A stretch of 64,000 nt of DNA from Cyanobacteria bacterium OH_CBB_238 (GTDB taxonomy: Bacteria; Cyanobacteriota; Vampirovibrionia; Gastranaerophilales; Gastranaerophilaceae), in the NCBI GenBank assembly GCA_023409995.1, contig JAEYQN010000119.1, forward strand, positions 1 through 64,000. The letters run 5' to 3'. Position numbers and translations under genes: made by a program. This document shows positions 55,430 to 63,441 of the stretch, piece after piece. The notes beneath the pieces were generated by a model that was given only the letters and a program-made list of their open reading frames with translations, was not told the DNA's origin and made no database searches. Every line of letters starts with the position of its first letter. The first letter of the stretch is position 1.

Positions 55430-57403
55430 TTATATTCTTGTTTCATAAAAAGTAATAGGTACATCAATATTAGTGACTCTATTAGGTTGTATTGCAATGT
55501 TATCTAATTTTGATGGATCTTTTGCTGTAAAGATTAATGTTGAATGAAAATTTGTGTCTGCTTTATTCATTAGGTTTTTCATACATTCAATATTTTCAAA
55601 ATCATTTAATTTAGGATTAATCAATTTTTCTAAGCCATTGACGTATATAAGAGATCTTTTGCCTGTTTTTTGGTAACTATCTTCTGCTTTTTCTAAAGCT
55701 TCACCTATTGCCTCTTGGTGGTCATCGTTATTGATAATGTATGGTACTTTTACATAATTGCAATCGGTGTTTTCTCCTGTCCAATCGATTAGATCTTGCA
55801 TTAATGGAGTATTTTCTCCAGTAAGCATTAAACAATTTGGGAATTCTTCAACGAACTTTTTCTTTTGATCTAAGTCTATAAGGTCTATAAATTCCTTTTG
55901 TATTTCTGACTTTACAGCTTCTTTTTTTGTTTCAAGACTTGCTATTTTTTCAGCTCTTTCGTACTTTTGTACGAGTACGTCTTCTCTGTATGTTAATTCA
56001 TGGTTAACAATATCTGCAATCATATTACGTTTTTCGGAAATGTCTAAGTTAGCGGTTTTTAAGTTTTCGTTTTTGTTATCATTTTTCCTTTTAGCACTTA
56101 GTATTTCAGAAATCCCAAGGGTAAATATTGCTTTTGCCCCTCTTTTTATTGGGTTTTTTTCTTGCCAAAAATCTTGGGCAGTGTTGATAGCTTTTTCTCT
56201 TTTTTCTTGAGCTAGTTTTTCTAGATCCAAATTATTATCAATAAAATTAAAAGCTTCAATAACGTTGTCCATATTTTTGCAATAAGGGCCGACACAAGTA
56301 TGGAAATGATCTGTATATTCTACTAAATAATATGGCATATTCTCTTTAACTTTAGATGGTCCATCGTTTTGGATAAATTCCTGATGCCTACCAAGCTTAA
56401 GTAGTTCTGAGCATATTTGTTTATTATAACCAAACATCTCTATTGCTTTATCTATGTCTCCCATTTTTAGTAGTTTATCGCATACTAAATTTTTTTGTCC
56501 AAATTCATCATAACATTCAGTCCTCAGATTAATTGTATCGCCAATTCTGCCTATGTCTATAAGGCATTCAGCCACATCAGCTTTAGTGCCAAGTTTTATA
56601 GCTTCATCTAATCTTCCCGTTTTAATTAATTCGATTGTTGCAGCTTTTGGAATATAACTTTTAGGATTTTCAATAACTTTATCAATTCTGCCTTCTTCTA
56701 TTAGTCTTCCGGTCAGCACATCAATAATATCTTTATAATGATAATTATCATACTCGTAATGACCTATATACCCAGGCTTTTGAGATTCATAATATTTAGC
56801 AAATAGTTCATCGATTTGGTTTTCAAGTTGACCATGCTTATCAAAAACATCAAGAAGATCTTTAGGAGATGCCTTCAACTCATGTCTCATATAACTTGTA
56901 ATGTCCTTATAATTTAATTTAATATTTTCCAGATCTTCTTTTGTTAATCTGCTTCGATGATTTACTTGGCCATCATTTCCAATTACTATACAACCATCGA
57001 AATGTCCATCTGGACCATATTGTCCAATCCCCGTGTATTGAAAGAATTCTAGAAGAGATCCTAGATGTTCTTTCATATATGATTTTAGCGAACCATTCGA
57101 ATGTTCGCCATTCCAACAAGAATCTGCATCCACCCTATCGGTTCCGCCTGAGTTTAATTCCCAATTAGAAGGAATATCATCTATTTTGCAACCTTTAAAT
57201 GATATATTATTCGATCTGTTTATATTTTGTGCTGCCTGGAAGTTTGCTGATAAAGTTTGTGATGATATTTTATCGGCGTTTTCTCCTTTAAAACTTGTTG
57301 TGGAGAGTGGTGCAAAGCTTGTTTGACTTGCTTTTTCTTTTTGTATAATTGTATTTTTATTTGACTTTAAATTTACTGAACTAATTGCATTTATCATTAC
57401 CAT
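55430..57403 (-). CDS. Helical-repeat protein with degenerate AAA-like C-terminal module
   Basis: 657 residues, SD AAAGGA. The N-terminal tract contains two F-K-G motifs (38-40 and 69-71). A globular region rich in Gly/Asp and Cys (75-150) follows. Short helical repeats come next ('LIKTGRLDEAIKLGTKADVA', 'LLKMGDIDKAIEMFGYN'), TPR/PPR-like. The C-terminal module (about 525-650) aligns with the AAA core of 54138-55418 but has 'LMLTGENTPLMQ' in place of Walker A and 'LIYVNGLEKL' in place of Walker B. It ends soon after the sensor-like 'STLIFTAKDPSKLD'. First gene of the operon. A substrate-recognition pseudo-ATPase is inferred. Confidence 0.8.
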   Translation of the reverse strand: MVMINAISSVNLKSNKNTIIQKEKASQTSFAPLSTTSFKGENADKISSQTLSANFQAAQNINRSNNISFKGCKIDDIPSNWELNSGGTDRVDADSCWNGEHSNGSLKSYMKEHLGSLLEFFQYTGIGQYGPDGHFDGCIVIGNDGQVNHRSRLTKEDLENIKLNYKDITSYMRHELKASPKDLLDVFDKHGQLENQIDELFAKYYESQKPGYIGHYEYDNYHYKDIIDVLTGRLIEEGRIDKVIENPKSYIPKAATIELIKTGRLDEAIKLGTKADVAECLIDIGRIGDTINLRTECYDEFGQKNLVCDKLLKMGDIDKAIEMFGYNKQICSELLKLGRHQEFIQNDGPSKVKENMPYYLVEYTDHFHTCVGPYCKNMDNVIEAFNFIDNNLDLEKLAQEKREKAINTAQDFWQEKNPIKRGAKAIFTLGISEILSAKRKNDNKNENLKTANLDISEKRNMIADIVNHELTYREDVLVQKYERAEKIASLETKKEAVKSEIQKEFIDLIDLDQKKKFVEEFPNCLMLTGENTPLMQDLIDWTGENTDCNYVKVPYIINNDDHQEAIGEALEKAEDSYQKTGKRSLIYVNGLEKLINPKLNDFENIECMKNLMNKADTNFHSTLIFTAKDPSKLDNIAIQPNRVTNIDVPITFYETRI

Positions 57404-57622
57404 AACTTGTCCTTTCGCGGTTACTCTAATTGGTACAAAAGGATAAAAATAGATTTTTTGTCACAAAAAAGCAAGCAAACACATAAATATTTACAAATTG
57501 GATATTAAAATTATATTTTGACACATTTTGCAAAAGACTGAATGCAATCAACAAATACAAAATACTAGATAAAACAACCAAATGCTTCATAATCATCAAC
57601 CAAAATTGTCTTTGAATTAGTA

Positions 57623-57751
57623 TTAAGAGATTACCTCTTTTAACATTGGAAGAAGCAACTTAAATTCTTCTATATTTTCTTCGTAAAAAGTTCGATTTCT
57701 ATCAACTAGTGGCAGTGGGAAATTATACTTATATTTTTTAGCTAATGTCAT
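57623..57751 (-). CDS. Possible small ORF or gene remnant (42 aa)
   Basis: ATG 57751 opens a 42-residue frame with a protein-like composition ('KYNFPLPLVDRN' then 'EENIEEFKLLLPMLKEVIS'). The G-run upstream is too close to be a good SD. It could be a truncated remnant of a mobile-element gene. No family recognised. Confidence 0.3.
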   Translation of the reverse strand: MTLAKKYKYNFPLPLVDRNRTFYEENIEEFKLLLPMLKEVIS

Positions 57752-57825
57752 GCCCCCATATAATTAGTCCATAGTTTAAAAGAAAATCCGTGTAAATCCA
57801 CTTTTTATTAAAAATATCAATTTTG

Positions 57826-57958
57826 ATTCCCTGTTATTTTTTTAGGGAAATTAGCCCAAAAGTTGGACGTTTATACTTGTATATAAGCATTAATAGATTT
57901 CTATTTATCTGAATTTTTACTTAAAATTAAAAATTTCCCTGTAAATTCCCTGTATTTT
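57826..57958 (+). repeat. Three TTCCCTGT direct repeats near the right boundary
   Basis: Copies at 57827-57834, 57936-57943 and 57947-57954, each followed by an A/T-rich tail, with AGGGAA in opposite orientation at 57844-57849. The spacing near an att-like repeat is what arm-type integrase sites look like. Confidence 0.5.
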
Positions 57959-57999
57959 AAATATGAAATATGAGACTATTGCTGTCAAAACTACATCCA

Positions 58000-58052
58000 C
58001 CACCATAAAAGGGATGTGTATGTTTGAATATTATGTTTATTATTGGGCTGAT
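58000..58052 (+). repeat. Right copy of 53-bp direct repeat (attR-like)
   Basis: Matches 48942-48994 at 51 of 53 positions. It carries CCACCA, the SD and the first codons of the 48962 gene, after which the frame stops (M-F-E-Y-Y-V-Y-Y-W-A-D-Y-K-stop). Confidence 0.8.
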
Positions 58053-58123
58053 TATAAATAAGCAGATGGCTTTGGAATAATTAGCACATAGTTTTGAAAC
58101 AAATTTTTTATTCTTATAATTTT

Positions 58124-59677
58124 TCAAGTACTAATCTTTTTACTTTTCATAAAAAACAGCATTGGAATTATTAGCAAAGACACAATAGTGAAAATTTTAA
58201 ATGTATCCATATATGCAAACAAAGTAGATTGCTGAAGTAATTGATTGTACATTATTTTTTTTGCCATAATCAAAGCAGAAGTTGCATCTGTATGTCCTGC
58301 CAACATTGACGAATATGCGTGTAATCTTTCCGCATAATTTGGATTTAATGGATTCAAATTACCAACGAGGGAATGTTGATGGGATTGCGAAAGTCTTGAT
58401 ACAGCTGTCGTAACTGCTGAAGTTCCGATCGCACCACCTACATTCTTCATTAAATTTTGAAGTCCGCTTGCATTTGTCATTTGTGAATTTTTAAGCGTAG
58501 AACATGTCATTGGAATAATTGGAACTATTGCAAAGCCAAGGCCAATCCCAAATATTAAATTCGGTATAGAAATACTAACCGCTGCAATTTGAAGATTTAA
58601 AGAGCCTAACTGCCAACATGAAATACTTATTAGTATTAATCCAATAATTATCGCAACTTTATCATTGATTTTTCTAGATATAATACCGTATAAGAATAGA
58701 GAAATTATACACCCAAGCCCCCTTGTCATATATGCTACTCCGCTTAAAAAGGCAGTGTAGCCCAACAGCCCTTGCAAAAATGTCGGTAATATTGCCATTG
58801 ACCCCATTAATAAACCTTGCATTCCCATTTGTAAGAATGAGCCGAAGAAAAAATTTCTGTCTTTAAAAATGCTTAAATCGCATAATGAATTTTTTTGTAT
58901 TAATTGAGAGGAAATAAATAAAATAAAAAATACTATTGATGCCAAAAATGTCCAACAAATCCATGTTGAGCCAAACCAATCTGCATTATTTCCTTTATCC
59001 ATAACAATTTGAAACGATACAAGCCAACCTATCAAGTAGAAAAACCCCCATTTATCAATTTTTATGTTTGATTGTTTTTTTAGATAAGGCGGATCTTCGA
59101 CATACATTTTTGTCAATATAAGCGACAAAATTCCAATAGGAATATTGATAAAGAATATGTACGGCCAAGCCCAATTATCGGTAATCCATCCACCAACAAT
59201 AGGACCGATTACAGGTGCCGCGGATAACACAATACCAAATAAAGCTATCGATTTCCCCCGTTTTTCAGGGGTAAAGCCTTCAATCATTATTGTTTGTGCG
59301 ATCGGAGTAAGAGCACCACCGCCTAATCCTTGTATAATTCTTGCCAACAACATTACTTCTATTGATTTTGCTAAACCACAGAAAAAAGAAGCCAAAGTAA
59401 AAGTTATGACGCATATCATGAAAAAGTTTTTGCGTCCAAATAATTTACAGAAAAAATCAACTGAAGGGATTATTATTCCGCTTGCAATTAAATAACTTGT
59501 CAAAATCCACATGGATTCTTCTTTACTTACCGAAAAACTTCCAGCCATATGAGGTAATGCAACATTTGCAGCTGTTCCATCTAATACTGCCATAAATGCC
59601 GACGTTAATAATGGTACTGCCATCAACCAAGGGTTAACTTTGGGTTTCCATTCTTCTGAAATTGTATTTTCTTCCAT
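58124..59677 (-). CDS. DHA2-family (EmrB/QacA-type) multidrug MFS transporter
   Basis: 517 residues from ATG 59677 (AAGGA five bases upstream; a GTG at 59707 is less likely). About 14 TM helices. 'LTSAFMAVLDGTAANVALPH' (TM1 motif) and the antiporter motif C 'GIVLSAAPVIGPIVGGWITD' identify the drug/proton antiporter group. EmrB normally works with an EmrA adaptor, which is absent here. It lies 49 nt downstream of a MarR gene and is probably repressed by it. Confidence 0.92.
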   Translation of the reverse strand: MEENTISEEWKPKVNPWLMAVPLLTSAFMAVLDGTAANVALPHMAGSFSVSKEESMWILTSYLIASGIIIPSVDFFCKLFGRKNFFMICVITFTLASFFCGLAKSIEVMLLARIIQGLGGGALTPIAQTIMIEGFTPEKRGKSIALFGIVLSAAPVIGPIVGGWITDNWAWPYIFFINIPIGILSLILTKMYVEDPPYLKKQSNIKIDKWGFFYLIGWLVSFQIVMDKGNNADWFGSTWICWTFLASIVFFILFISSQLIQKNSLCDLSIFKDRNFFFGSFLQMGMQGLLMGSMAILPTFLQGLLGYTAFLSGVAYMTRGLGCIISLFLYGIISRKINDKVAIIIGLILISISCWQLGSLNLQIAAVSISIPNLIFGIGLGFAIVPIIPMTCSTLKNSQMTNASGLQNLMKNVGGAIGTSAVTTAVSRLSQSHQHSLVGNLNPLNPNYAERLHAYSSMLAGHTDATSALIMAKKIMYNQLLQQSTLFAYMDTFKIFTIVSLLIIPMLFFMKSKKIST

Positions 59678-59726
59678 TTTTTCCTTATGCGTTCGGTTGC
59701 CATACACTTAGTACAAAAAAATTTCC

Positions 59727-60179
59727 CTAGGTTTCTTCTTTTTCCATTTTTATCAAGAAATTTTCAGCCTTTGTAAATAATTCTTCTACTATTTTTATGT
59801 TTTCTGTACTCAGATTTTCTAAGTCTTTTTTAAAACCCCTATCCATTTCTTCATGGATTCTATCGTGGATCTTAATTATTTTTTGTCCATTTTTTGTTAG
59901 GTCTAAAGATAATTTAGATGCATTATCTGGGGATTGAGTTTTTTTAACTAAACCTTTTTTTTCCAACTTTTTAATAAGTTCGGAAATTGTTCCTTTTGTC
60001 ATTTTTGCTATTTTTGCGATATTCGTAATACTGATTTTTGGGTTTTTTGAAATAATCATTAGCATATAAATTTCGGAGTTGTAAAGTCTTTGTCCGTCAA
60101 AATTGTGTGGCCGTTTTTCAAAATCAGTCCACATCTTTGCAATATTCTTAAATTTTTGCATTAATAACAAATAACTCAT
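59727..60179 (-). CDS. MarR-family transcriptional regulator
   Basis: 150 residues from ATG 60179. Upstream codons to 60260 lie across the promoter and are rejected. The winged helix includes 'ITNIAKIAKMTKGTISELIK' and 'LEKKGLVKKTQSPDNASKLS', with the long terminal dimerisation helix. The promoter TTGACA-17-TACACT ends six bases before the ATG, so the mRNA is probably leaderless. A 7-5-7 palindrome overlaps the -35 box. Likely autoregulated repressor of the EmrB-type exporter. Confidence 0.9.
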   Translation of the reverse strand: MSYLLLMQKFKNIAKMWTDFEKRPHNFDGQRLYNSEIYMLMIISKNPKISITNIAKIAKMTKGTISELIKKLEKKGLVKKTQSPDNASKLSLDLTKNGQKIIKIHDRIHEEMDRGFKKDLENLSTENIKIVEELFTKAENFLIKMEKEET

Positions 60180-60185
60180 GCTTAT

Positions 60186-60219
60186 AGTGTATGGTAGCCT
60201 AATACTTTTGTCAAGTATT
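60186..60219 (-). promoter_or_regulatory. marR promoter with overlapping operator palindrome
   Basis: Minus strand -35 TTGACA (60214-60209), 17-bp spacer, -10 TACACT (60191-60186). Palindrome AATACTT-TTGTC-AAGTATT (60201-60219) covers the -35. The predicted start coincides with the ATG at 60179. Confidence 0.7.
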
Positions 60220-60450
60220 TTTAGTTTTCCTTTATAAGATATTACTTTTTTTAATGGCAATTTATTTCCATTAAAATGTTCAATTTTCCAAAATTCAAAT
60301 GATTAATTACATTTTATAAAATTACCTGCAAAAGGATAGATACTGTTTGTAAATATTAGTTAAGGTGGAAGAATAGAACTGTCTATTATTTTTTTGTTTG
60401 GACTTAAATATATTGTCTGGTCTCAATTTTATAAATAACAAGGTTTTTTA

Positions 60451-61566
60451 ATGACACAATATCTGCAAGCCATTGATAGGTCTAAATATTTAATCAAAAA
60501 TAGTTATCCAACAAGTTTTGGGAAGAAGTCAATAAGTAGCGATCCCGTTTGTGATAAAGATTCCAAAGATACACACAAGATCAAACATCATACAACACAA
60601 GCTTTACTATTGACACTCTCTCTTCTAGCTGCGCAAAATATTTTGCCAACAAATAATGCTGAGCAGAATTCATTCTTAAGAATGGAGTATTATACCAAGG
60701 CTGAAGCAGACTTAAATATCAATGATAATACTTTAAACACATACGAAATTTTATTCAACCCACAAAAAAATTTTTTTGATAAAAAAGAATTCAATATAAT
60801 CGCCCATAGAGGCTACACGGCAACAGCTCCAGAGAACACTATTCCTGCATACATTGAAGCCGCAAAAATGGGTTATAGCAAGGTTGAAACTGATATAGCA
60901 TGGACAAAGGACTCCATACCTGTCTTATTACACGACGAAACTATTAACAGAACTGCCAGATATAAGAATGGAAATAAACCATTTTTCTCAAAAAAATGTT
61001 CGGATTTAACATATAATGATTTGCTAAAGTATGACTTTGGAATCTGGAAAGGTAAGGAATATGAAGGAACAAAAATTCCGACATTGTCAAATTTCCTTGA
61101 AACTTGCAAAAACTACAACCTACAACCATATATAGAAATAAAACAAACTTCCGACTTTGATGCCAAAAAAGCCAAAATTCTCGTAGATAGTGTCAAAGAA
61201 GCTGGTATAGAAGATTCTATTACTTGGATAAGTTTTAATGCTGAATATTTGAAATTAATCAGTGATGAAATGCCAAATGGCAGATTGGGATATTTAAGCA
61301 AAGAGTTTTCTCAAGCAAAAACAATGCAAATATTGCAAAACCTAAAAACAGAATCAAACGAGGTCTTTTTAGATATTAAAGCAAAAGCAGTTAACAAAGA
61401 AATGAAAAGCTTATTATCAGAGGCTGGTTTTAACTTCGAAGCATGGACTGTAGACAACACGGAAGAGCTCATTAATTTACTCACGATAAACTGTAATGGC
61501 ATAACAACAGATCTCTTAACCAACAACCATGTACAAGAAATTTTTTTAGATCAGGATCAGGATTAA
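60451..61566 (+). CDS. Membrane-anchored glycerophosphodiester phosphodiesterase
   Basis: 371 residues. GDPD catalytic residues are present: His119-Arg120 ('IAHRGY'), Glu128 ('PENT'), Glu146 and Asp148 ('VETDI') and His161 ('LLHDE'). The enzyme hydrolyses deacylated phospholipid head groups to glycerol-3-phosphate. An N-terminal extension of about 110 residues contains 'TSFGKKS' (21-27) and one hydrophobic segment (50-66, 'QALLLTLSLLAAQNIL') that may anchor it. SD AAGG upstream. Confidence 0.88.
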   Translation: MTQYLQAIDRSKYLIKNSYPTSFGKKSISSDPVCDKDSKDTHKIKHHTTQALLLTLSLLAAQNILPTNNAEQNSFLRMEYYTKAEADLNINDNTLNTYEILFNPQKNFFDKKEFNIIAHRGYTATAPENTIPAYIEAAKMGYSKVETDIAWTKDSIPVLLHDETINRTARYKNGNKPFFSKKCSDLTYNDLLKYDFGIWKGKEYEGTKIPTLSNFLETCKNYNLQPYIEIKQTSDFDAKKAKILVDSVKEAGIEDSITWISFNAEYLKLISDEMPNGRLGYLSKEFSQAKTMQILQNLKTESNEVFLDIKAKAVNKEMKSLLSEAGFNFEAWTVDNTEELINLLTINCNGITTDLLTNNHVQEIFLDQDQD

Positions 61567-61609
61567 TTTTAAACGATAAAACTAGAATAAAGTCTTATGT
61601 GGAGAATAT

Positions 61610-61831
61610 TTAATTTTCAAAATCAAATAACTCTTTTACCGGTTTATTCAATGTATTTGCAAGCTTAAATATCGTCCGCAATCCAGGTTTATTTATACTA
61701 ACTTCAATTTTTCCAAGATAATCAAGACTAACTCCTGCCTTTTCGGCTAACTGTTCTTGTGTCAAGTTAGATTGTTCTCTTAAATATTTTATTCTTAAAC
61801 CTAGTTTTCTATAGTCTTCATCAAAATTCAT
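61610..61831 (-). CDS. Small XRE-family transcriptional regulator
   Basis: 73 residues. 'LGLRIKYLREQSNLTQEQLA' and 'KAGVSLDYLGKIEVSINKPG' form the HTH, with the L-F-D-F ending of the other XRE proteins here. It is divergent from a 71-residue helical protein. The 75-bp spacer holds a perfect palindrome and a repeated half-site, so it probably controls both promoters. Confidence 0.85.
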   Translation of the reverse strand: MNFDEDYRKLGLRIKYLREQSNLTQEQLAEKAGVSLDYLGKIEVSINKPGLRTIFKLANTLNKPVKELFDFEN

Positions 61832-61840
61832 TTGACTATT

Positions 61841-61883
61841 TTACTGGATATAATAACATAATCTTACTGGATATATTCCAGTA
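61841..61883. promoter_or_regulatory. Operator pair TTACTGGATAT with perfect palindrome
   Basis: TTACTGGATAT occurs at 61841-61851 and again at 61864-61874 (23 bp apart). The second copy is part of the perfect palindrome TACTGGA-TATAT-TCCAGTA (61865-61883). It lies between the divergent XRE gene and the 71-residue gene. Confidence 0.7.
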
Positions 61884-61906
61884 TTATACAAGAAGGGAGA
61901 ACAATA

Positions 61907-62122
61907 ATGCCAGAAATAACAAAAGAAACTATAGAAAAGTACAGCCTTTCAGAGAAAGAGCTTTATATGGTTGAACAAGCTTTTGAGAAAATCACAGATA
62001 TATTTATGGTAATGAAAGATTACTGTGAACATAATAGAGAAGATAAAAAAATATATCCACTTATAAGCTTGCTAGAACAAATTCAAATTAACAGTAAAAT
62101 AGTTTCAGATAACTTAAAATAA
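61907..62122 (+). CDS. Small helical protein (71 aa) divergent from an XRE regulator
   Basis: ATG 61907 has a strong SD (AAGGGAG, eight bases). The product is fully helical and acidic ('YSLSEKELYMVEQAFEKITD', then 'IYPLISLLEQIQINSKIVSD'). One Cys, no TM helix. No family recognised. The gene layout matches 4213-4678 (XRE gene, palindrome, tiny helical protein), so the two loci are likely related in logic. Confidence 0.75.
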   Translation: MPEITKETIEKYSLSEKELYMVEQAFEKITDIFMVMKDYCEHNREDKKIYPLISLLEQIQINSKIVSDNLK

Positions 62123-62183
62123 GCTCTAAAGCCATACACTATATAAATTTCCTAAATATATTTCTTAAAAGTAGAAAATATTG

Positions 62184-63287
62184 TTATTTGTTAAAAGCCC
62201 ACCTAAAGCCTGCCAAGATAGATACACCGTTTCTACCACCGCTTTTGGCCAAAACTTGTATAAAAGTTGAAAATTTTCCCTTCGAAAGTTTTTGTACACC
62301 ACCACCATATTCAACATAAGGTTTTACTGACGTCATAGGTAATGCTGCATAATTAACGGTAACATCACCGGAGCACAAGATGTTAAAAGCCATATTAACA
62401 ATAAAAAACGGCTGCCAGCCATCTTTAAGTTCTGCAAAAAAGCGAACGCTAGGAACTATATGAATAATATTTAATGGCGACTCTTCAACCAGTTCTCCTC
62501 TATTATTTCTATAATCAAAAGTATTATCAAACGTATAAGACATTATATAGTTTGGTTGAAAAACAAGATGGTGAGGAAATTTAAGATTATATCCTGTTCT
62601 AGTAATCAGTCCAGCATGAACAGCAACAATGTCCTGACTATCATTTGATTTAACCACATTTCCCCCCGCAGTTAAAACAACGGCAGAAAAAAAGTTATTT
62701 CTGTAAAATGTTGAATAAAAGCCACTGAAACCACTAAGTTGTGTCTGCTTAACAGAATTATATGATTGCCTTGAACCCGTATAACCCAAATAACCACTAT
62801 TAACACGCTGCCATTTCTTTTTTAAATTTTTCAAATCAGAATCAATACCTACTAGAGCCCCATACGAAATACTTTTTACTGTAGGGCCATTATTTAAAGG
62901 AATATTCTCAAAAGTTGAATATGGTCGAAACCAAATCCCTCCTTTTTCGACTTTTGTAAGCAATGGAGAAAAAATGCCTAATGTAGCTGTTGTTGAAGCG
63001 GCAGCAAGTTGGATCCTGTTAAGATCAAAACTTTCATCCGAAATATTTTGAACAGGTATATTTATTTTTTCTATTTTATCAAACTCAATATTAAGAGGTC
63101 TTACCAATTCAACAGACTTAGTTTCTTCAGATGACATTATATCAGAAGAGCAATCATAACCCTCCGAACCTTTTATAAACTCCTCTTTAGAAACTGCAGG
63201 ACAATAACTCACAAACTCTTCTGATTTAGCAACATCAAATGAATTAATAAATAGAACAAAAATTATAAAAAAAAATTTTTTTGGCAT
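62184..63287 (-). CDS. Outer-membrane autotransporter-like beta-barrel protein
   Basis: 367 residues. Signal peptide at 1-22 ('KKFFFIIFVLFINSFDVAKS'). A short exposed region to about 110 is followed by alternating amphipathic strands ('GGIWFRPYSTFENIPLNNGP', 'GALVGIDSDL', 'RVNSGYLGYTGSRQSYN'), as in autotransporter barrels. The chain ends in a strand 'VSILAGFRWAFNK' with a near-terminal Phe, as expected for BAM-assembled proteins. A passenger domain is essentially missing, so it may be a free-standing barrel. It supports a diderm cell envelope. Confidence 0.82.
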   Translation of the reverse strand: MPKKFFFIIFVLFINSFDVAKSEEFVSYCPAVSKEEFIKGSEGYDCSSDIMSSEETKSVELVRPLNIEFDKIEKINIPVQNISDESFDLNRIQLAAASTTATLGIFSPLLTKVEKGGIWFRPYSTFENIPLNNGPTVKSISYGALVGIDSDLKNLKKKWQRVNSGYLGYTGSRQSYNSVKQTQLSGFSGFYSTFYRNNFFSAVVLTAGGNVVKSNDSQDIVAVHAGLITRTGYNLKFPHHLVFQPNYIMSYTFDNTFDYRNNRGELVEESPLNIIHIVPSVRFFAELKDGWQPFFIVNMAFNILCSGDVTVNYAALPMTSVKPYVEYGGGVQKLSKGKFSTFIQVLAKSGGRNGVSILAGFRWAFNK

Positions 63288-63441
63288 TTTTTAAATTTTA
63301 AACCATACTTTATATTTATAATTCAAATTTGAATAAAGCCAAATACCCAACTGGATAACAAAATCTGTTAGTAGAAATTTCTTCAAACAACTCTTAATAT
63401 TGCTTGCAACTAAAAATCAATTAATCAAAAAACAAAGTAAA

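Larger units (their letters stand above)
57404..58123. other. Non-coding right end of the island
   Basis: 720 bp between the AAA operon and the MFS gene. It holds a possible 42-residue frame (57623-57751), three TTCCCTGT repeats (57826-57958) and the right direct repeat (58000-58052) with a truncated copy of the 48962 gene's first codons. No integrase gene is visible. Confidence 0.6.

Noticed and set aside
58020-58062. Independent small gene starting M-F-E-Y-Y
   Set aside because: It is the truncated duplicate of the first codons of the 48962 gene, part of the direct repeat.
62184-63287. Complete autotransporter adhesin
   Set aside because: The barrel-like strands are present but the region before them is too short for a passenger domain.
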